A stretch of 64,000 nucleotides of DNA, from positions 372,001-436,000 of the forward strand of contig JARULB010000001.1 of the NCBI GenBank assembly GCA_029688905.1. The letters are read 5' to 3'. Below are positions 35,992-45,866 of the stretch, one piece after another. Made by a program: the position numbers and the translations under genes. This DNA comes from Balneolales bacterium ANBcel1. Its GTDB lineage: Bacteria; Bacteroidota; Rhodothermia; Balneolales; Natronogracilivirgulaceae. Position 1 is the stretch's first letter. Every line of letters starts with the position of its first letter. Below the pieces are notes generated by a model. That model did not search any database. It worked only from the letters and a program-made list of their open reading frames with translations, and was not told the DNA's origin.

Positions 35992-37056
35992 TTAGTTCAT
36001 GATCACATCGTAGGTATAGATGGGGCCGGACAGGTCCAGAATGACGGTATAGTTTCCGGCGGCGTCAATCGGAATATCTGCGCCACCTTCGCTCAATTCA
36101 CCATCCAGGCCGTCATCGCCGTAGTTCAGGGCCCAGTCGTCATTGGCTCTGAACTTCATGTGTCCCTCGGTCAGATCCAGGGTGATCGTCCAGACATGCT
36201 CATCGGGATCATAGGTCATGTCCTGGTCGGCATCCCATCCGTCCGGTGTGGCGTCACCGATAAGCCCCCAATGAGTGTTGAGAGTCTCGTAGGTGAGCGC
36301 ATCCAGATCCACGTTGATCTTGTAGTACCCGGCGTCGCGTTCGATGTTGGCACCGTCTGTTTGAAGTGTACCGTCGGCACCGTCATCCCCCCAGTTGACA
36401 TCCCAGGAAGCGCCCTGGGTGAACTTGAACTCGCTTCCATCCTCTGCGACATAGACATAGCCTTCGTACTGATTGTCGTTGTCAATGGAATAGAGGCGCG
36501 CGATGTTGGGATCATCGGGACTCCAGTTGCTACCGTAATTGCTGGATTCCTGATGGCTGCCCGGAACCTGGAGTTCGGGGTACTCAATCACCACTTCGTA
36601 CGGTGAAAATGCCATTCCGATGGGTTCGGAAACCAGCATTTCATCCATTCTGGCGCCATCAAGTTCGGAAAGGATACGGAACTGGACGCTTGCCTGGTCC
36701 CCTTCCTGGAATCCCATTGAAATAAGGGCGCTGTTTATTTGTCCCACGCTAAACGTATGGGATGTTTCATGCGTCTGGGTAAGGCGGGTGAAGTTTTCGA
36801 AATTATCCCCTGCCGGACTCATCTGCACCGAGTAGACGATGGCTGCGTCATATCCATAATCGGCAGCCGACCACTCCAGTGTAAACAGCTCTTCATCGGC
36901 CTGATCTTCGGTGAGCACAAAGCTCTGGTTCGGCTCCGGCGATGTGATAGAGGCGGAACCCGGCGAAGAGCTCATTACCGGTCCTGAATCTTTGTCGCAG
37001 GAATAGAACGCAAAGACCAGAACCATCGAGATCGTAAACAAGCTAAATCGTTTCAT
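35992..37056 (-). CDS. susE: SusE-like starch-binding outer-membrane lipoprotein
   Basis: A 354-residue lipoprotein: signal sequence ending VFAFYSCDKDS, with the cysteine followed by acidic residues as in surface-exported Bacteroidota lipoproteins. It starts with an Ig-like SusE N-terminal domain (SITSPEPNQSFVLTEDQ). Two starch-binding modules follow, each with the DVNWGDDGADG or ALNYGDDGLDG pattern and WGLIGDATPDGW between them, typical of SusE/SusF glucan binding. It ends the susC-susD-susE operon, 28 bp after susD. It should capture alpha-glucan at the cell surface. Confidence 0.9.
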   Translation of the reverse strand: MKRFSLFTISMVLVFAFYSCDKDSGPVMSSSPGSASITSPEPNQSFVLTEDQADEELFTLEWSAADYGYDAAIVYSVQMSPAGDNFENFTRLTQTHETSHTFSVGQINSALISMGFQEGDQASVQFRILSELDGARMDEMLVSEPIGMAFSPYEVVIEYPELQVPGSHQESSNYGSNWSPDDPNIARLYSIDNDNQYEGYVYVAEDGSEFKFTQGASWDVNWGDDGADGTLQTDGANIERDAGYYKINVDLDALTYETLNTHWGLIGDATPDGWDADQDMTYDPDEHVWTITLDLTEGHMKFRANDDWALNYGDDGLDGELSEGGADIPIDAAGNYTVILDLSGPIYTYDVIMN

Positions 37057-37084
37057 TGTTCTGTAATTAAATGTTAAAAACGGA

Positions 37085-38650
37085 TTAGTAATTCGGGTTC
37101 TGAGTCAAGTTCGGATTGGCGTTGATATCCGATGACGGGATCGGATAAATATTCAGGTGATCCGAAGTTGAGAATCCCTCCTGGCTACCGCCTTTCCACG
37201 ACCAGACATAATCTGCGGTTGTGAATTTTCCGTGTCGGACAAGGTCTGTACGCCGGTGGCCTTCCCAGTAAAGTTCCCGCGCCCGTTCATCGAGGATGAA
37301 GTCGAGGGTGAGGTCACCAGCCGAGATATTGCCGGAATCATCCCCGAAAGCGCGTTGGCGGAGCTGGTTGACCAGGTCCACAGCGGTAGCGGTGTTTCCG
37401 CCCTGTCCGCCGCGAAGTGTGGCTTCAGCGTACATCAGATAGGCGTCGGCCAGCCTGAACATCGGGAAGTCGGTGTCGACATAAGCCGTACGCGACCCGT
37501 CTGCACCGGTTGAAGTCTTATTTTTCCATTTTGTGACGGCGTATCCGTGGTTGAAGTCGGTGATATCTTCAATTTCCAGCGACTGCCCGTCGGTATGGAA
37601 CATGGCGCGGCCGTCATTGTCCAGGTCGAATTTCTCGACAAATTGCGGGGTAACCCGGTGGCCTCCCCATCCGCCGGCAACACCAAATTCAGAGGCATCC
37701 ATGGAACCGCCGATTGCGGCGTGCACGATAAAGTTGGTCCCACCGTAGGTCTGCGTCATGTTCCCGTCAAACGGGATAGCGAAAATCACGCCTTCGGCCT
37801 GGTCGTTATCGGCCAGAAACAGGTGCTGGTAGGTGTGATGCAGAGAATACCCCCCATCCTGAATCACCCGGTTGGAGAAGGTAACGGCATCGCCCCAGCG
37901 GGCTTCACCGATATAGACTTCGGCGTTCAGATAGAGTTTCGCCAGGGTCATCCAGACAGCGGCACGGTCGGCGCGGCCATAGTCATTGGCACGGGGTGCG
38001 GGCATATCATTTTCAATTGCCAGCAGCTCGCTTTCAATGAACTCGAACAGCGCCTGGCTGCCAACGGGTTGGGGTTCGAACGCGCCAATCGGGTCGTCGT
38101 CGGTGACAAAAGGAACGCCGCCGCCGAACAGGTCAAGCGCATGCCAGTAGCTCAATGCCCTCAGGAAGCGCGCCTCGGCCATATACTGCTGGATCTGCGC
38201 GTCGCTTTCATCCCGGGCGTTGCGGATGAACTCGTTGGCAAGGGTGATCTGATAGAAGATTCGGCTGTACATACCCATTACGAAGTCATTGCTGGCACCC
38301 CAGGATTGGGTATTGAAAGAGGGAAGTCCGGGGTCGGACCATCCCACGACGGCTTCATCGGTCGGGATCTCCTGGTGCACCCAGTACTGGCGCAGATAGC
38401 TGGAAAATCCTTCGTCAATTCCGTCGATGTCGGGCATTCCGGCAGGTCCTTCCTGTCCGGTGACCGCAAACCCCGCATAGAGCTTCGCCAGCACCTTGCG
38501 GAAATTCTCGGGGCTGTCGTAGACCATGTCGGATGTGATCTCACTGTCGTCAATCGGCGTTGTCGACAGATCACCGGTGCATGATGTCCACAGAGGCACC
38601 ATGGCGACAATCACGGCAATCAGTAGTAATTTCAAATTGAGTTTTTGCAT
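37085..38650 (-). CDS. susD: SusD/RagB family glycan-binding lipoprotein
   Basis: A 521-residue surface lipoprotein that lids the SusC channel and binds the oligosaccharide. Signal sequence ends PLWTSCTGDLS (lipobox). The SusD N-terminal region (DSPENFRKVLAKLYAGFAVTGQEGP), helical TPR-like segments (EARFLRALSYWHALDLFGGGVPFV) and the C-terminal RagB part ending DFILDERARELYWEGHRRTDLVRHGKF are typical. It lies 25 bp downstream of susC. Substrate is inferred from the neighbouring amylases and SusE. Confidence 0.96.
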   Translation of the reverse strand: MQKLNLKLLLIAVIVAMVPLWTSCTGDLSTTPIDDSEITSDMVYDSPENFRKVLAKLYAGFAVTGQEGPAGMPDIDGIDEGFSSYLRQYWVHQEIPTDEAVVGWSDPGLPSFNTQSWGASNDFVMGMYSRIFYQITLANEFIRNARDESDAQIQQYMAEARFLRALSYWHALDLFGGGVPFVTDDDPIGAFEPQPVGSQALFEFIESELLAIENDMPAPRANDYGRADRAAVWMTLAKLYLNAEVYIGEARWGDAVTFSNRVIQDGGYSLHHTYQHLFLADNDQAEGVIFAIPFDGNMTQTYGGTNFIVHAAIGGSMDASEFGVAGGWGGHRVTPQFVEKFDLDNDGRAMFHTDGQSLEIEDITDFNHGYAVTKWKNKTSTGADGSRTAYVDTDFPMFRLADAYLMYAEATLRGGQGGNTATAVDLVNQLRQRAFGDDSGNISAGDLTLDFILDERARELYWEGHRRTDLVRHGKFTTADYVWSWKGGSQEGFSTSDHLNIYPIPSSDINANPNLTQNPNY

Positions 38651-38675
38651 AATCTCGGAGAATTAAAGTGTTCCG

Positions 38676-41666
38676 TTAGAAATTGATATTCACGCCCATG
38701 ACAAAGGTACGCGGCCTGGGGAAGAGCACCTGATCGATACCTCCGAACACTTCGGGATCCAGCCCGCTGTAGTTGGTGATAACAAACACGTTGCTCACCG
38801 TACCGGAGAGCCTCATGGTGGTGCCCAGGTCAAAGAGGTTGTCGAAGGTGTACCCTACGGAGACATTGTCCAGGCGGAAGAAAGAGGCGTTTTCCACGTA
38901 ATGGTCGGAGTGGAAACGCGAATTCACGAAGTTGGTCTCCAGTACGGATGCCGGGGAATTCCTCAGGTATCCGTTATAGTACATGTCGGCGTAGAATCCG
39001 TATTCGGAAGCGATGTTGTTGTACACGTAGTTTCCGATCTGGGCTCTGGCCGAGAAGGAGGCATCCCAGTTGCGATGGCGGAACCGTGATGAAAAGCCGA
39101 AGGTTACGTCGGGATCCGGACTTTCAAACCGGTATTTGTCGGCATCGGTGATGCGTCCGTCGCCATTGCGATCGACATAGGCGCCCTCAACAGGATTTCC
39201 GTCCTCATCATACACCTGCTCGAACACATAGAAAGAATTGCGCGCGTGACCCACCGTGTGAATTTGAATGTTATTGCCGACACCTCCCGCAATACCACCG
39301 GTTTCCACTCCGATGTAGGAAGGGTCGTCTACGGTCGTCAGTTTGGTGATTTCATTAACGTTGTGACTCACGTTGAACCCAATTTCCCAGTAGGTATCTT
39401 CGGTGGCGATGAGCGCTCCGGTCAGGTCGAATTCGATACCCTGCACTTCCAGCGAACCGATATTGGAGATAATCCGGTTAGTGAAGTTGGATCCTGCGGG
39501 GACAGGAATCACATTCAGCAGGTCTTTGGTTTCCCTGTGATACACTTCGACGGAACCGCGAATCCGGTCGTTGTAGAATCCGTAGTCCAGCGCGAGGTTG
39601 TATGTTGTGGTCTCTTCCCACTTCAGCTCTTCGTTGTACCCTTCCGGTCGGAGGGTCTGGACGAATTCATTACCGAACCGGTAGTAGGCGGTGGGTTCAC
39701 TGAAGGTATAGCGGGCGAGATATGGGTAGTTGCCCTGGAAGATTTCCTGCTGGCCGGTAACCCCGTATCCGATCCGGAGCCTCAGGTCGGAAAGATTGTT
39801 AAATCCACGCATGAAGGGCTCCTGGTCCAGGCTCCAGGCAAATGCCATGGAGGGGAAGTAGCCCCAGCGGTTATCTTCGGAAAATCTGGAAGAACCATCG
39901 GCCCGCAGGGTGGCGGTCAGGCGGTATCGATCCATGAACGCGTAGTTGACCCGCCCGAAGAACGAGACCAGATAGTTCTCGGTTTTGTAATCGGTATCCG
40001 AATAGACGACGAGGGTATCGGCCCTGTTGAAGTTGGTGGTGTAGCTGGAGCCTTCTTCGTAGTTATGCTGCCAGGAGTACCCCAATGTGGCGTCAAGGCG
40101 GCTGTTGATATTGCGAAACTCCTCTTCGTAATTCAGATAGATGTCCAGAAGCTGGTTTTCCCTGCGCTGGTCGTAATCGGTTCGGTTTCCGGAAAGCCTG
40201 CGCTCTCCCTCGAAATCAAATGCGGCGAGGTCGGAAACCACTACACTTCCGTCACCGACATCCGAATAGTCAAACGCGGCATTCACGGTTGCCGTCACCT
40301 GCCTCATGAAGGGCAAGGTGTAATCCATCTGCAATTTTCCGGAGTAGCGGTACACCGTGGATTCATCCCTGCGTTGTTCCAGCAATGCAACAGGGTTGGT
40401 CGTTGAGATCGGAATCGGATTGTCGGAGCCATCCAGCCAGGCGAAATAGCCGCCAAAGCGGTCATCATCCACCCTTACGGGTTGGGTGGGGTCCATGGCC
40501 ACAGCGGCTCCGAGCGCTCCCTGGTCGGCAAAGCGGTTTTCGACGCGCGCGCCTCTGAGGTTCATATCCACCCGGAGATCTCCATCCAGGAAACTGGGCG
40601 AAAGCGATAGTGAACCGGTGAGACGGTCGTTGGAGGAAGTCCTCAGCAACCCTTCATCACCGGAAAAGCCGATGGAAAGGTGGTAAGGAAGATTCCAGTC
40701 TGCGTAGTGGCCGGAAACACTCACATCGTGCTCATGGCTTACCACATTGCTATAAATCTCATCCTGCCAGTCGGTATTATGATCACCGAGCAGGTGTGTC
40801 TGATTGGGAAAACGCTCCTCGATGGTCTGACGAAACTGTTCGGTCGAAAGCATTTCGAGGGTTTCCCCCTGGGTTTTGTAGGAAAACTTACCGCTATATG
40901 AGAATGAGGGAGGCTGGCCTTCTCTTCCCCGTTTTGTGGTGATGACAATCACACCATTGGAGGCCCTTGAGCCGTAAATGGCGGTAGCGGACGCGTCCTT
41001 CAAAACGGTAACCGACTCGATATCATTGGGATTAAGCGCGTTAAGCGGATCCCTCATACCTGATATCCCGCCCGGGGCGACCGGTACGCCGTCGATCACA
41101 TACAGAGGATCATTACTCGCGGACAGCGAAGAACCGCCCCGAATCCGGATGGGTGACCCGCTGCCGGGGGCACCATCACTGGTGGTGACCTCCACGCCCG
41201 GAATCCTGCCCTGAAACAATTCACCGATCGAGGGCCGGCCGGCCTGGTTGAAGTTCTCTGATGACACCGTCCGGATGGATCCGGTATTGTCTTCCACCCG
41301 TCTTACGCCATATCCGACAAAGACGACCTCATCGCCGAATATGGCCTCGGACATCAGTTCAACGGTGAGGGACGTCCGGCCTTCAAGCGGCACCTCACGA
41401 ACCTGATAGCCTACATAGGAAAAAACCAGCGTATCATTCTCGGCGGCTCTCAAAGAGAAGTTCCCGTCAAGGTCGCTGGTCGTTCCTCTTGTTGTGCCCT
41501 TGATTACAATATTTACGCCAATCAATTCTTCATTGGTGTTGGCATCAACTACCTGCCCTTGTACCTCTATTTCCTGCGCCAAAGCCGTCCCGCCTCCATA
41601 AATCATTGGCGAAAAGGCAAACAGCAGGAACAGAAATACCTGTAGTCCGTTTCGTTTTTTTAACAT
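38676..41666 (-). CDS. susC: SusC/RagA TonB-linked outer-membrane transporter
   Basis: A 996-residue TonB-dependent oligosaccharide importer. A signal peptide (ending GGGTALAQ) is followed by a carboxypeptidase-like domain (VQGQVVDANTNEELIGVNI), the plug with the SusC signature ending YVIDGVPVAPGG and SVTVLKDASATAIYGSRAS, then a 22-strand barrel ending VMGVNINF. No separate TonB box is obvious. It heads the leftward susCDE operon. The 400-bp region upstream carries the operator pair and an intrinsic terminator belonging to ispG. The neighbouring amylases and SusE make alpha-glucan oligosaccharides the likely cargo. Confidence 0.97.
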   Translation of the reverse strand: MLKKRNGLQVFLFLLFAFSPMIYGGGTALAQEIEVQGQVVDANTNEELIGVNIVIKGTTRGTTSDLDGNFSLRAAENDTLVFSYVGYQVREVPLEGRTSLTVELMSEAIFGDEVVFVGYGVRRVEDNTGSIRTVSSENFNQAGRPSIGELFQGRIPGVEVTTSDGAPGSGSPIRIRGGSSLSASNDPLYVIDGVPVAPGGISGMRDPLNALNPNDIESVTVLKDASATAIYGSRASNGVIVITTKRGREGQPPSFSYSGKFSYKTQGETLEMLSTEQFRQTIEERFPNQTHLLGDHNTDWQDEIYSNVVSHEHDVSVSGHYADWNLPYHLSIGFSGDEGLLRTSSNDRLTGSLSLSPSFLDGDLRVDMNLRGARVENRFADQGALGAAVAMDPTQPVRVDDDRFGGYFAWLDGSDNPIPISTTNPVALLEQRRDESTVYRYSGKLQMDYTLPFMRQVTATVNAAFDYSDVGDGSVVVSDLAAFDFEGERRLSGNRTDYDQRRENQLLDIYLNYEEEFRNINSRLDATLGYSWQHNYEEGSSYTTNFNRADTLVVYSDTDYKTENYLVSFFGRVNYAFMDRYRLTATLRADGSSRFSEDNRWGYFPSMAFAWSLDQEPFMRGFNNLSDLRLRIGYGVTGQQEIFQGNYPYLARYTFSEPTAYYRFGNEFVQTLRPEGYNEELKWEETTTYNLALDYGFYNDRIRGSVEVYHRETKDLLNVIPVPAGSNFTNRIISNIGSLEVQGIEFDLTGALIATEDTYWEIGFNVSHNVNEITKLTTVDDPSYIGVETGGIAGGVGNNIQIHTVGHARNSFYVFEQVYDEDGNPVEGAYVDRNGDGRITDADKYRFESPDPDVTFGFSSRFRHRNWDASFSARAQIGNYVYNNIASEYGFYADMYYNGYLRNSPASVLETNFVNSRFHSDHYVENASFFRLDNVSVGYTFDNLFDLGTTMRLSGTVSNVFVITNYSGLDPEVFGGIDQVLFPRPRTFVMGVNINF

Positions 41667-41823
41667 ATGTAATGTTCTCTTTAGTGTTCAGTTTGACAAA
41701 GGAAAAAGAATGTTGTGCTGATGGAATATCATCTTGCACTGCCCGTAGTACTGACCGGCTTTCTGCTATCCGGTAACAAGCGTGTTCACAGCGATATCTG
41801 CCGCCTGTATTGCTTCAAGGTAA

Positions 41824-41837
41824 TGATAGCGCTTACA
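41824..41837. promoter_or_regulatory. LacI-type operator, site 1
   Basis: TGATAGCGCTTACA shares 12 of 14 bases with site 2 and has the AGCGCT core seen in many LacI-family operators, where the hinge helix of the repressor wedges into the central CpG. It lies about 158 bp before the susC start. Confidence 0.55.
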
Positions 41838-41870
41838 ATTTCAAAGCAATCAGGGAGAATTTTTTATTTT

Positions 41871-41884
41871 TGTGAGCGCTTACA
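41871..41884. promoter_or_regulatory. LacI-type operator, site 2
   Basis: TGTGAGCGCTTACA is an almost perfect 14-bp palindrome, 47 bp from site 1, giving a spacing near four to five helical turns that would allow cooperative or looped binding. The lacI gene immediately beyond susE is the natural candidate regulator. Confidence 0.6.
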
Positions 41885-41902
41885 TCTTTTTCCCCGTGAC
41901 AA

Positions 41903-41931
41903 AAAACCGCTTTTTACAAAAAAGCGGTTTT
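41903..41931. terminator. bidirectional intrinsic terminator downstream of ispG
   Basis: A perfect 13-bp inverted repeat, AAAACCGCTTTTT and AAAAAGCGGTTTT, with a 3-base loop. The GC core flanked by A/T runs makes it work in both directions; it would end ispG transcription before the susC regulatory region. Confidence 0.85.
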
Positions 41932-41963
41932 ACCCGTCAAACCCCTGAAACACAACGTTTGGC

Positions 41964-42082
41964 CGTTTACATAGCCATTATGCGGATATCAAGCTATTGG
42001 GTCCGCGTGTTCGTCGGACAACTGTCAGTCTACCCTGGGTGTTTACATTGCAATTATGCAGGGATCAGGCTATTCGGACGTG
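41964..42082. repeat. imperfect direct repeat at the ispG 3' end
   Basis: Two segments of about 43 bp starting GTTTACAT (about 41964-42006 and 42040-42082) agree at roughly three quarters of positions. The second includes the ispG stop codon and last codons; the first looks like a decayed duplicate of that end in untranslated DNA. Confidence 0.6.
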
Positions 42083-43308
42083 GCCATCTCCTTTTTCCTG
42101 CCATACCGGCTGACGACATAATCGTCCAGCATCTTGCGGAAGGTTTCGCCGATACGGTCGCCGGTGAGGGTGGAGTGATGCTCTCCGTCGATATAGACCG
42201 GCGCTTTGGGTTCCTCGAATGTTCCCGGAAGAGAAATACCGATGTTTGCGTGTTTGGATTCGCCCGGTCCGTTGACTACGCACCCCATGACCGCCACGTT
42301 CATATCTTCAACGCCGGGGTACACCTTACGCCAGACAGGCATCATCTCAACGATGTAGTTGTGGATTTCATCTGCAAGCTCCTGGAAGTAGGTGCTTTTT
42401 GTTCGGCCGCAACCCGGACACGCGGCCACTTGCGGGATGAAATTTCGAATGCCCAGCGACTGAAGAATCTGCTGGCTCACCCGAACCTCCTCGGCGCGGT
42501 CTCCGTTCGGCATCGGTGTCAGTGAAACGCGGATGGTCTCTCCGATACCCTGCTGCAGCAGAATCGACAGAGCCGCCGTACTGGCAACCACGCCCTTGTT
42601 CCCCATCCCCGCTTCGGTGAGTCCGAGATGCAGCGGGTACTCGCACAGATCCGAAAGGCGGGTATACGCTTCGATCAGATCCTGAACTCCGGACAGCTTG
42701 CAGCTCACTATGATTTTCTCGGCGGGCAGCCCCACCTCTTCGGCCAGGGCCGTGGAACGCATGGCGCTCTCGATCATGGTATCCATCATCACATCCCGGG
42801 CTGATTTCGGTTCCGGGAGTTCGTTGTTTCGGTCCATGCGTTCGGCCAGCAGTTGCTGGTCGAGCGATCCCCAGTTGACACCGATTCGTACCGGCTTATC
42901 CCATTTGATCGCCTGCTCGATAATAGTCACAAAGTTCTGGTCACGTGTGCGTGTTCCGGTGTTTCCGGGATTGATCCGGTACTTGGCCAGCAACCGGGCG
43001 CATTCCGGATACTCTGTGAGCAAAATGTGCCCGTTATAGTGAAAATCTCCGATGAGCGGCACTTTTACGCCCCGTTTATCGAGACCTTCCACAATAGCGG
43101 GCACCGCCTCGGCGGCTTCCTTGTTATTCACGGTAATACGTACCAGCTCGGAGCCGGCGGCCGCAAGCCGGTGAACCTGTTCAATGGTTTCGGGGATATC
43201 CGCCGTGTCGGTATTGGTCATCGACTGAACGACTACGGGTGCATTGCCGCCCACCTGTACGCCGCCCACAAATACCGGGATTGATTTTCTTCGCTGCATC
43301 TGTCTCAT
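42070..43308 (-). CDS. ispG: 4-hydroxy-3-methylbut-2-enyl diphosphate synthase
   Basis: Fe-S enzyme of the non-mevalonate isoprenoid pathway, reducing methylerythritol cyclodiphosphate. The 412-residue protein has the N-terminal [19 protein letters not shown] barrel opening and the C-terminal cluster cysteines in [17 protein letters not shown] and [15 protein letters not shown]. It has the length of the shorter bacterial form without the plant-like insert. It is downstream of two rhomboids in a leftward stretch and ends at a strong terminator. The start at 43308 adds a few residues ([11 protein letters not shown]); M4 is an alternative. Confidence 0.97.
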   Translation of the reverse strand: MRQMQRRKSIPVFVGGVQVGGNAPVVVQSMTNTDTADIPETIEQVHRLAAAGSELVRITVNNKEAAEAVPAIVEGLDKRGVKVPLIGDFHYNGHILLTEYPECARLLAKYRINPGNTGTRTRDQNFVTIIEQAIKWDKPVRIGVNWGSLDQQLLAERMDRNNELPEPKSARDVMMDTMIESAMRSTALAEEVGLPAEKIIVSCKLSGVQDLIEAYTRLSDLCEYPLHLGLTEAGMGNKGVVASTAALSILLQQGIGETIRVSLTPMPNGDRAEEVRVSQQILQSLGIRNFIPQVAACPGCGRTKSTYFQELADEIHNYIVEMMPVWRKVYPGVEDMNVAVMGCVVNGPGESKHANIGISLPGTFEEPKAPVYIDGEHHSTLTGDRIGETFRKMLDDYVVSRYGRKKEMATSE

Positions 43309-43454
43309 AGCCTGAATCCTTCTGATAGCGCGCTAAAAATAAAAAGTTCGGAATTACTCACGGAAATTCGGTTTGAAATGGCGAATCGGTGCTGAATCCG
43401 GCCTGCTTGTGCCGGAGATCCGGGCCGTACCGACGTTCCCGAATAAGCAAAACC

Positions 43455-44342
43455 TCATTTCTTCTTGCTTAGTTCGAACAGCAGACGTTTTTCTTCGGCT
43501 GTCAGCCCTTCGTAGCCGGATTTGGAAATCTTGTCCAGAATACGGTCCAGTTCGTCCTGATTGTGCTCTTCAACAATTTCGGCATCGGTTACGATGTGCA
43601 TCCTGCCCCTGTTTTGGGTGGATGTGACCGGCCTGGATTTGGGTTTGGGCCTGGTCTTTGTGCGGAATCGCTGTTTCAGCTGTTCCACCCACAGGTCATA
43701 ATTGTAGCCGCGGAAATAGAGCTTGACCAGGACATAGCCCCAGAATGCGCCGCCAAGATGGACGATCCGCGCAACATTATCGCTTGCGGAAGAGATCAGA
43801 AGCAGGTCGATGGCAATGAGGCCGGCCACCACAAACCGCGCCTCGATCGGCGGCAGAAACAGCAGCATGATGGGGATCCGCGGGAAAAGCATGGCAAAGG
43901 CGACCATCATGCCAAAAACGGCACCTGACGCGCCGATCGTCAGCGTTGTCCCGAAGATGGGATTCAGCACCAGGTTGATGAGTGCGCCGCCGATCCCCGA
44001 TCCGAAATAAATCACCAGAAAATTTCGTGAGCCGAGCTGTTGCTCGACCGGACGCCCCATCCACCAGAGCCAAAGCATGTTGAAGGCCAGGTGGAGGATG
44101 CTGCCATGCAGGAAGAGGTAGGTGATCAGGCGCCACGGCTGGGTGAGGCTGATTCCCCATTCGGGAATAAAGCCGAATACGCGTGTGATACCCACGGCGA
44201 TGGATGATCCTCCGAATGCGATCAGCACCATCTGAAGGAGAAAAACGGCGACATTTATCGCCAGGATGGTACGAAGCGCAACCGGAAGTCCGAGATACCC
44301 CCGCTTCAGTGCTGTGCCAAAACTATCGCCGTACATGGACAT
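43455..44342 (-). CDS. rhomboid family intramembrane protease
   Basis: A 295-residue membrane protein with a six-helix rhomboid core: HLAFNMLWLWWMGRPVE (the H-x4-N loop), catalytic serine in IGASGAVFGMMVAF and catalytic histidine in IVHLGGAFWGYVLVKLY. After the core comes a charged cytosolic tail with an LDRILDKISKSGYEGLTAEEKRLL segment, the small domain often fused to Bacteroidota rhomboids (DUF6576-like). It cleaves membrane substrates in the bilayer; the substrate is unknown. It follows another rhomboid by 15 bp, so the pair is probably one transcript. Confidence 0.92.
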   Translation of the reverse strand: MSMYGDSFGTALKRGYLGLPVALRTILAINVAVFLLQMVLIAFGGSSIAVGITRVFGFIPEWGISLTQPWRLITYLFLHGSILHLAFNMLWLWWMGRPVEQQLGSRNFLVIYFGSGIGGALINLVLNPIFGTTLTIGASGAVFGMMVAFAMLFPRIPIMLLFLPPIEARFVVAGLIAIDLLLISSASDNVARIVHLGGAFWGYVLVKLYFRGYNYDLWVEQLKQRFRTKTRPKPKSRPVTSTQNRGRMHIVTDAEIVEEHNQDELDRILDKISKSGYEGLTAEEKRLLFELSKKK

Positions 44343-44357
44343 GTTCTGTTCCCCGGG

Positions 44358-44981
44358 CTACTCGTAGTTACCTCTGATGCCCCATATGCGGATGAGGATA
44401 TAGCCGACCACCATCCCCCCGAGGTGGGCAAAATGGGCGATTCCGGTCTGAAGGCTGCTGACTCCGTTAAAAAGCTCGAGTGCGCCGAAAATCATGACAA
44501 AATACTTGGCCTTGATCGGAATGGGCAGAAAGATCAGGAAGATGGGGCGGTTGGGGAACATCATGGCAAACGCCAGAAGGATTCCGTAAACCGCGCCGGA
44601 CGCCCCGACCATCGGCACATCGGCTCCGGTAATGGCGATATGCAGCAGTGCCGCGCCGATACCGGTGATAAAATAGTACATGACAAAGCGCCGGGTGCCC
44701 CACAGATTTTCGATACTCTGCCCGAACATCCAGAGGGCAAACAGGTTGAAAAAGATATGGGCAAATCCACCGTGGAGAAACATGTAGGAGACAAACTGCC
44801 AGGGCATGAAATTCGGGTGATTCAGCGGCCAGAGCGCACCGAGTCCGAATACAAGGTTACTCAGCCCGGGAGTCATCAATGCCAGAAAAAAAAGCAGGTT
44901 GATGATCAGCAGGTGCTTAACGGCGGGTGGAAACAGGGAAAAACTGGAGGATGGTTGGTAAGGGTCTCCTTGGTAGCTCAA
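44358..44981 (-). CDS. rhomboid family intramembrane protease
   Basis: A second rhomboid, 207 residues from the chosen start, with catalytic serine in VGASGAVYGILLAF and histidine in FAHLGGMVVGYILIRIWG, and FAHIFFNLFALWMFG on helix 2. It lacks the C-terminal extension of its neighbour. I prefer the TTG at 44981 (SYQGDPYQPSSSFSLFPP follows), because a TATATTTG promoter at 45034-45041 would place transcription start about at the ATG at 45029. The longer form (223 residues) cannot be excluded. First of the rhomboid pair. Confidence 0.88.
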   Translation of the reverse strand: MSYQGDPYQPSSSFSLFPPAVKHLLIINLLFFLALMTPGLSNLVFGLGALWPLNHPNFMPWQFVSYMFLHGGFAHIFFNLFALWMFGQSIENLWGTRRFVMYYFITGIGAALLHIAITGADVPMVGASGAVYGILLAFAMMFPNRPIFLIFLPIPIKAKYFVMIFGALELFNGVSSLQTGIAHFAHLGGMVVGYILIRIWGIRGNYE

Positions 44982-45033
44982 ATCACTCGGGGGTTTGTTG
45001 TAGCAAATCCTTGTTCGGGTACATTTCAAAACC

Positions 45034-45041
45034 CAAATATA
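45034..45041 (-). promoter_or_regulatory. promoter -7 element TATATTTG for the rhomboid pair
   Basis: An exact TAnnTTTG match on the minus strand, five bases upstream of the ATG at 45029. No clear -33 element was seen. Its position supports either a leaderless mRNA or the downstream TTG start. Confidence 0.45.
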
Positions 45042-45140
45042 GGATTATTTCATGGAAAATGCCTGTATCTGATCATTCCGGGAGCAAGCCGCAGGCACCC
45101 TGGATACTCAAAGGCGCCGTTCGGCACCGGACGGGCGGTA

Positions 45141-45866
45141 TCAGGCGTGGGCGGCGGCCTTTGCCAGTACGGGCTGGTCAACCATGGCATCGGTTTCGAT
45201 CATCCCGTCCCTGAGCTGGATGATCCTGCGGCTGTGCTGCGCCACTTCCTGTTCGTGAGTTACCACAATGATGGTGTGTCCGGCATCATAGAGATCCTCA
45301 AACAGCCGCATGATCTCTTCGCCCGTTTTAGAATCCAGGTTACCGGTGGGCTCGTCGGCCAGCAGAATGGAGGGGTTGTTGACCAGTGCACGGGCGATGG
45401 CTACGCGCTGTCTTTGTCCGCCGGAAAGCTCGTTGGGCTTGTGATCCACACGGTCGGAAAGCCCTACGCGGTCAAGCACCTCCAGTGCCCTTTTCTTCCG
45501 CTCCGAAGCACGCATGCCGGCATAGATAAGGGGAAGTTCCACATTTCCGAGGCAATCGGATCGCGGCAGGAGGTTGAATGTCTGGAACACAAAACCGATT
45601 TCCCGGTTCCTGACTTCGGCCAGCTCGTTGTCGCTCAGATGGCTCACATCCTGTCCGTTCAGGTGGTAGCTGCCTGCCGTGGGGGTATCCAGGCAACCGA
45701 TGATATTCATGAGGGTGGACTTGCCGGATCCGGACGGCCCCATTATGGAGACATATTCATTTTTTCGGATATCGAAATCTACTCCCTGAAGGGCATTCAC
45801 CTGCTGGGTACCCATTTTGTAGATCTTTTCGAGTTCTCGGATGGTTATTATGGCCTGTTGGTTCAT
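45141..45866 (-). CDS. ABC transporter ATPase, MacB/LolD type
   Basis: A 241-residue cytosolic ATPase. Walker [13 protein letters not shown], the LolD/MacB-type Q-loop [22 protein letters not shown], signature [15 protein letters not shown] and Walker [20 protein letters not shown] are intact. It powers a MacB-type exporter; its permease partners are probably the two MacB-like proteins at 50473-52929. It lies downstream of the adaptor gene (gap about 110 bp). Confidence 0.93.
   Translation of the reverse strand: MNQQAIITIRELEKIYKMGTQQVNALQGVDFDIRKNEYVSIMGPSGSGKSTLMNIIGCLDTPTAGSYHLNGQDVSHLSDNELAEVRNREIGFVFQTFNLLPRSDCLGNVELPLIYAGMRASERKKRALEVLDRVGLSDRVDHKPNELSGGQRQRVAIARALVNNPSILLADEPTGNLDSKTGEEIMRLFEDLYDAGHTIIVVTHEQEVAQHSRRIIQLRDGMIETDAMVDQPVLAKAAAHA

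Larger units (their letters stand above)
41667..42069. other. 403-bp susC upstream region
   Basis: This gap between ispG and susC, both leftward, holds the LacI-type operator pair (41824-41884), a strong terminator (41903-41931) and a direct repeat of the ispG 3' end. Between the operators is TTGCTTTG on the minus strand (41849-41842), one mismatch from TAnnTTTG, a weak promoter candidate. No gene is supported here. Confidence 0.6.
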
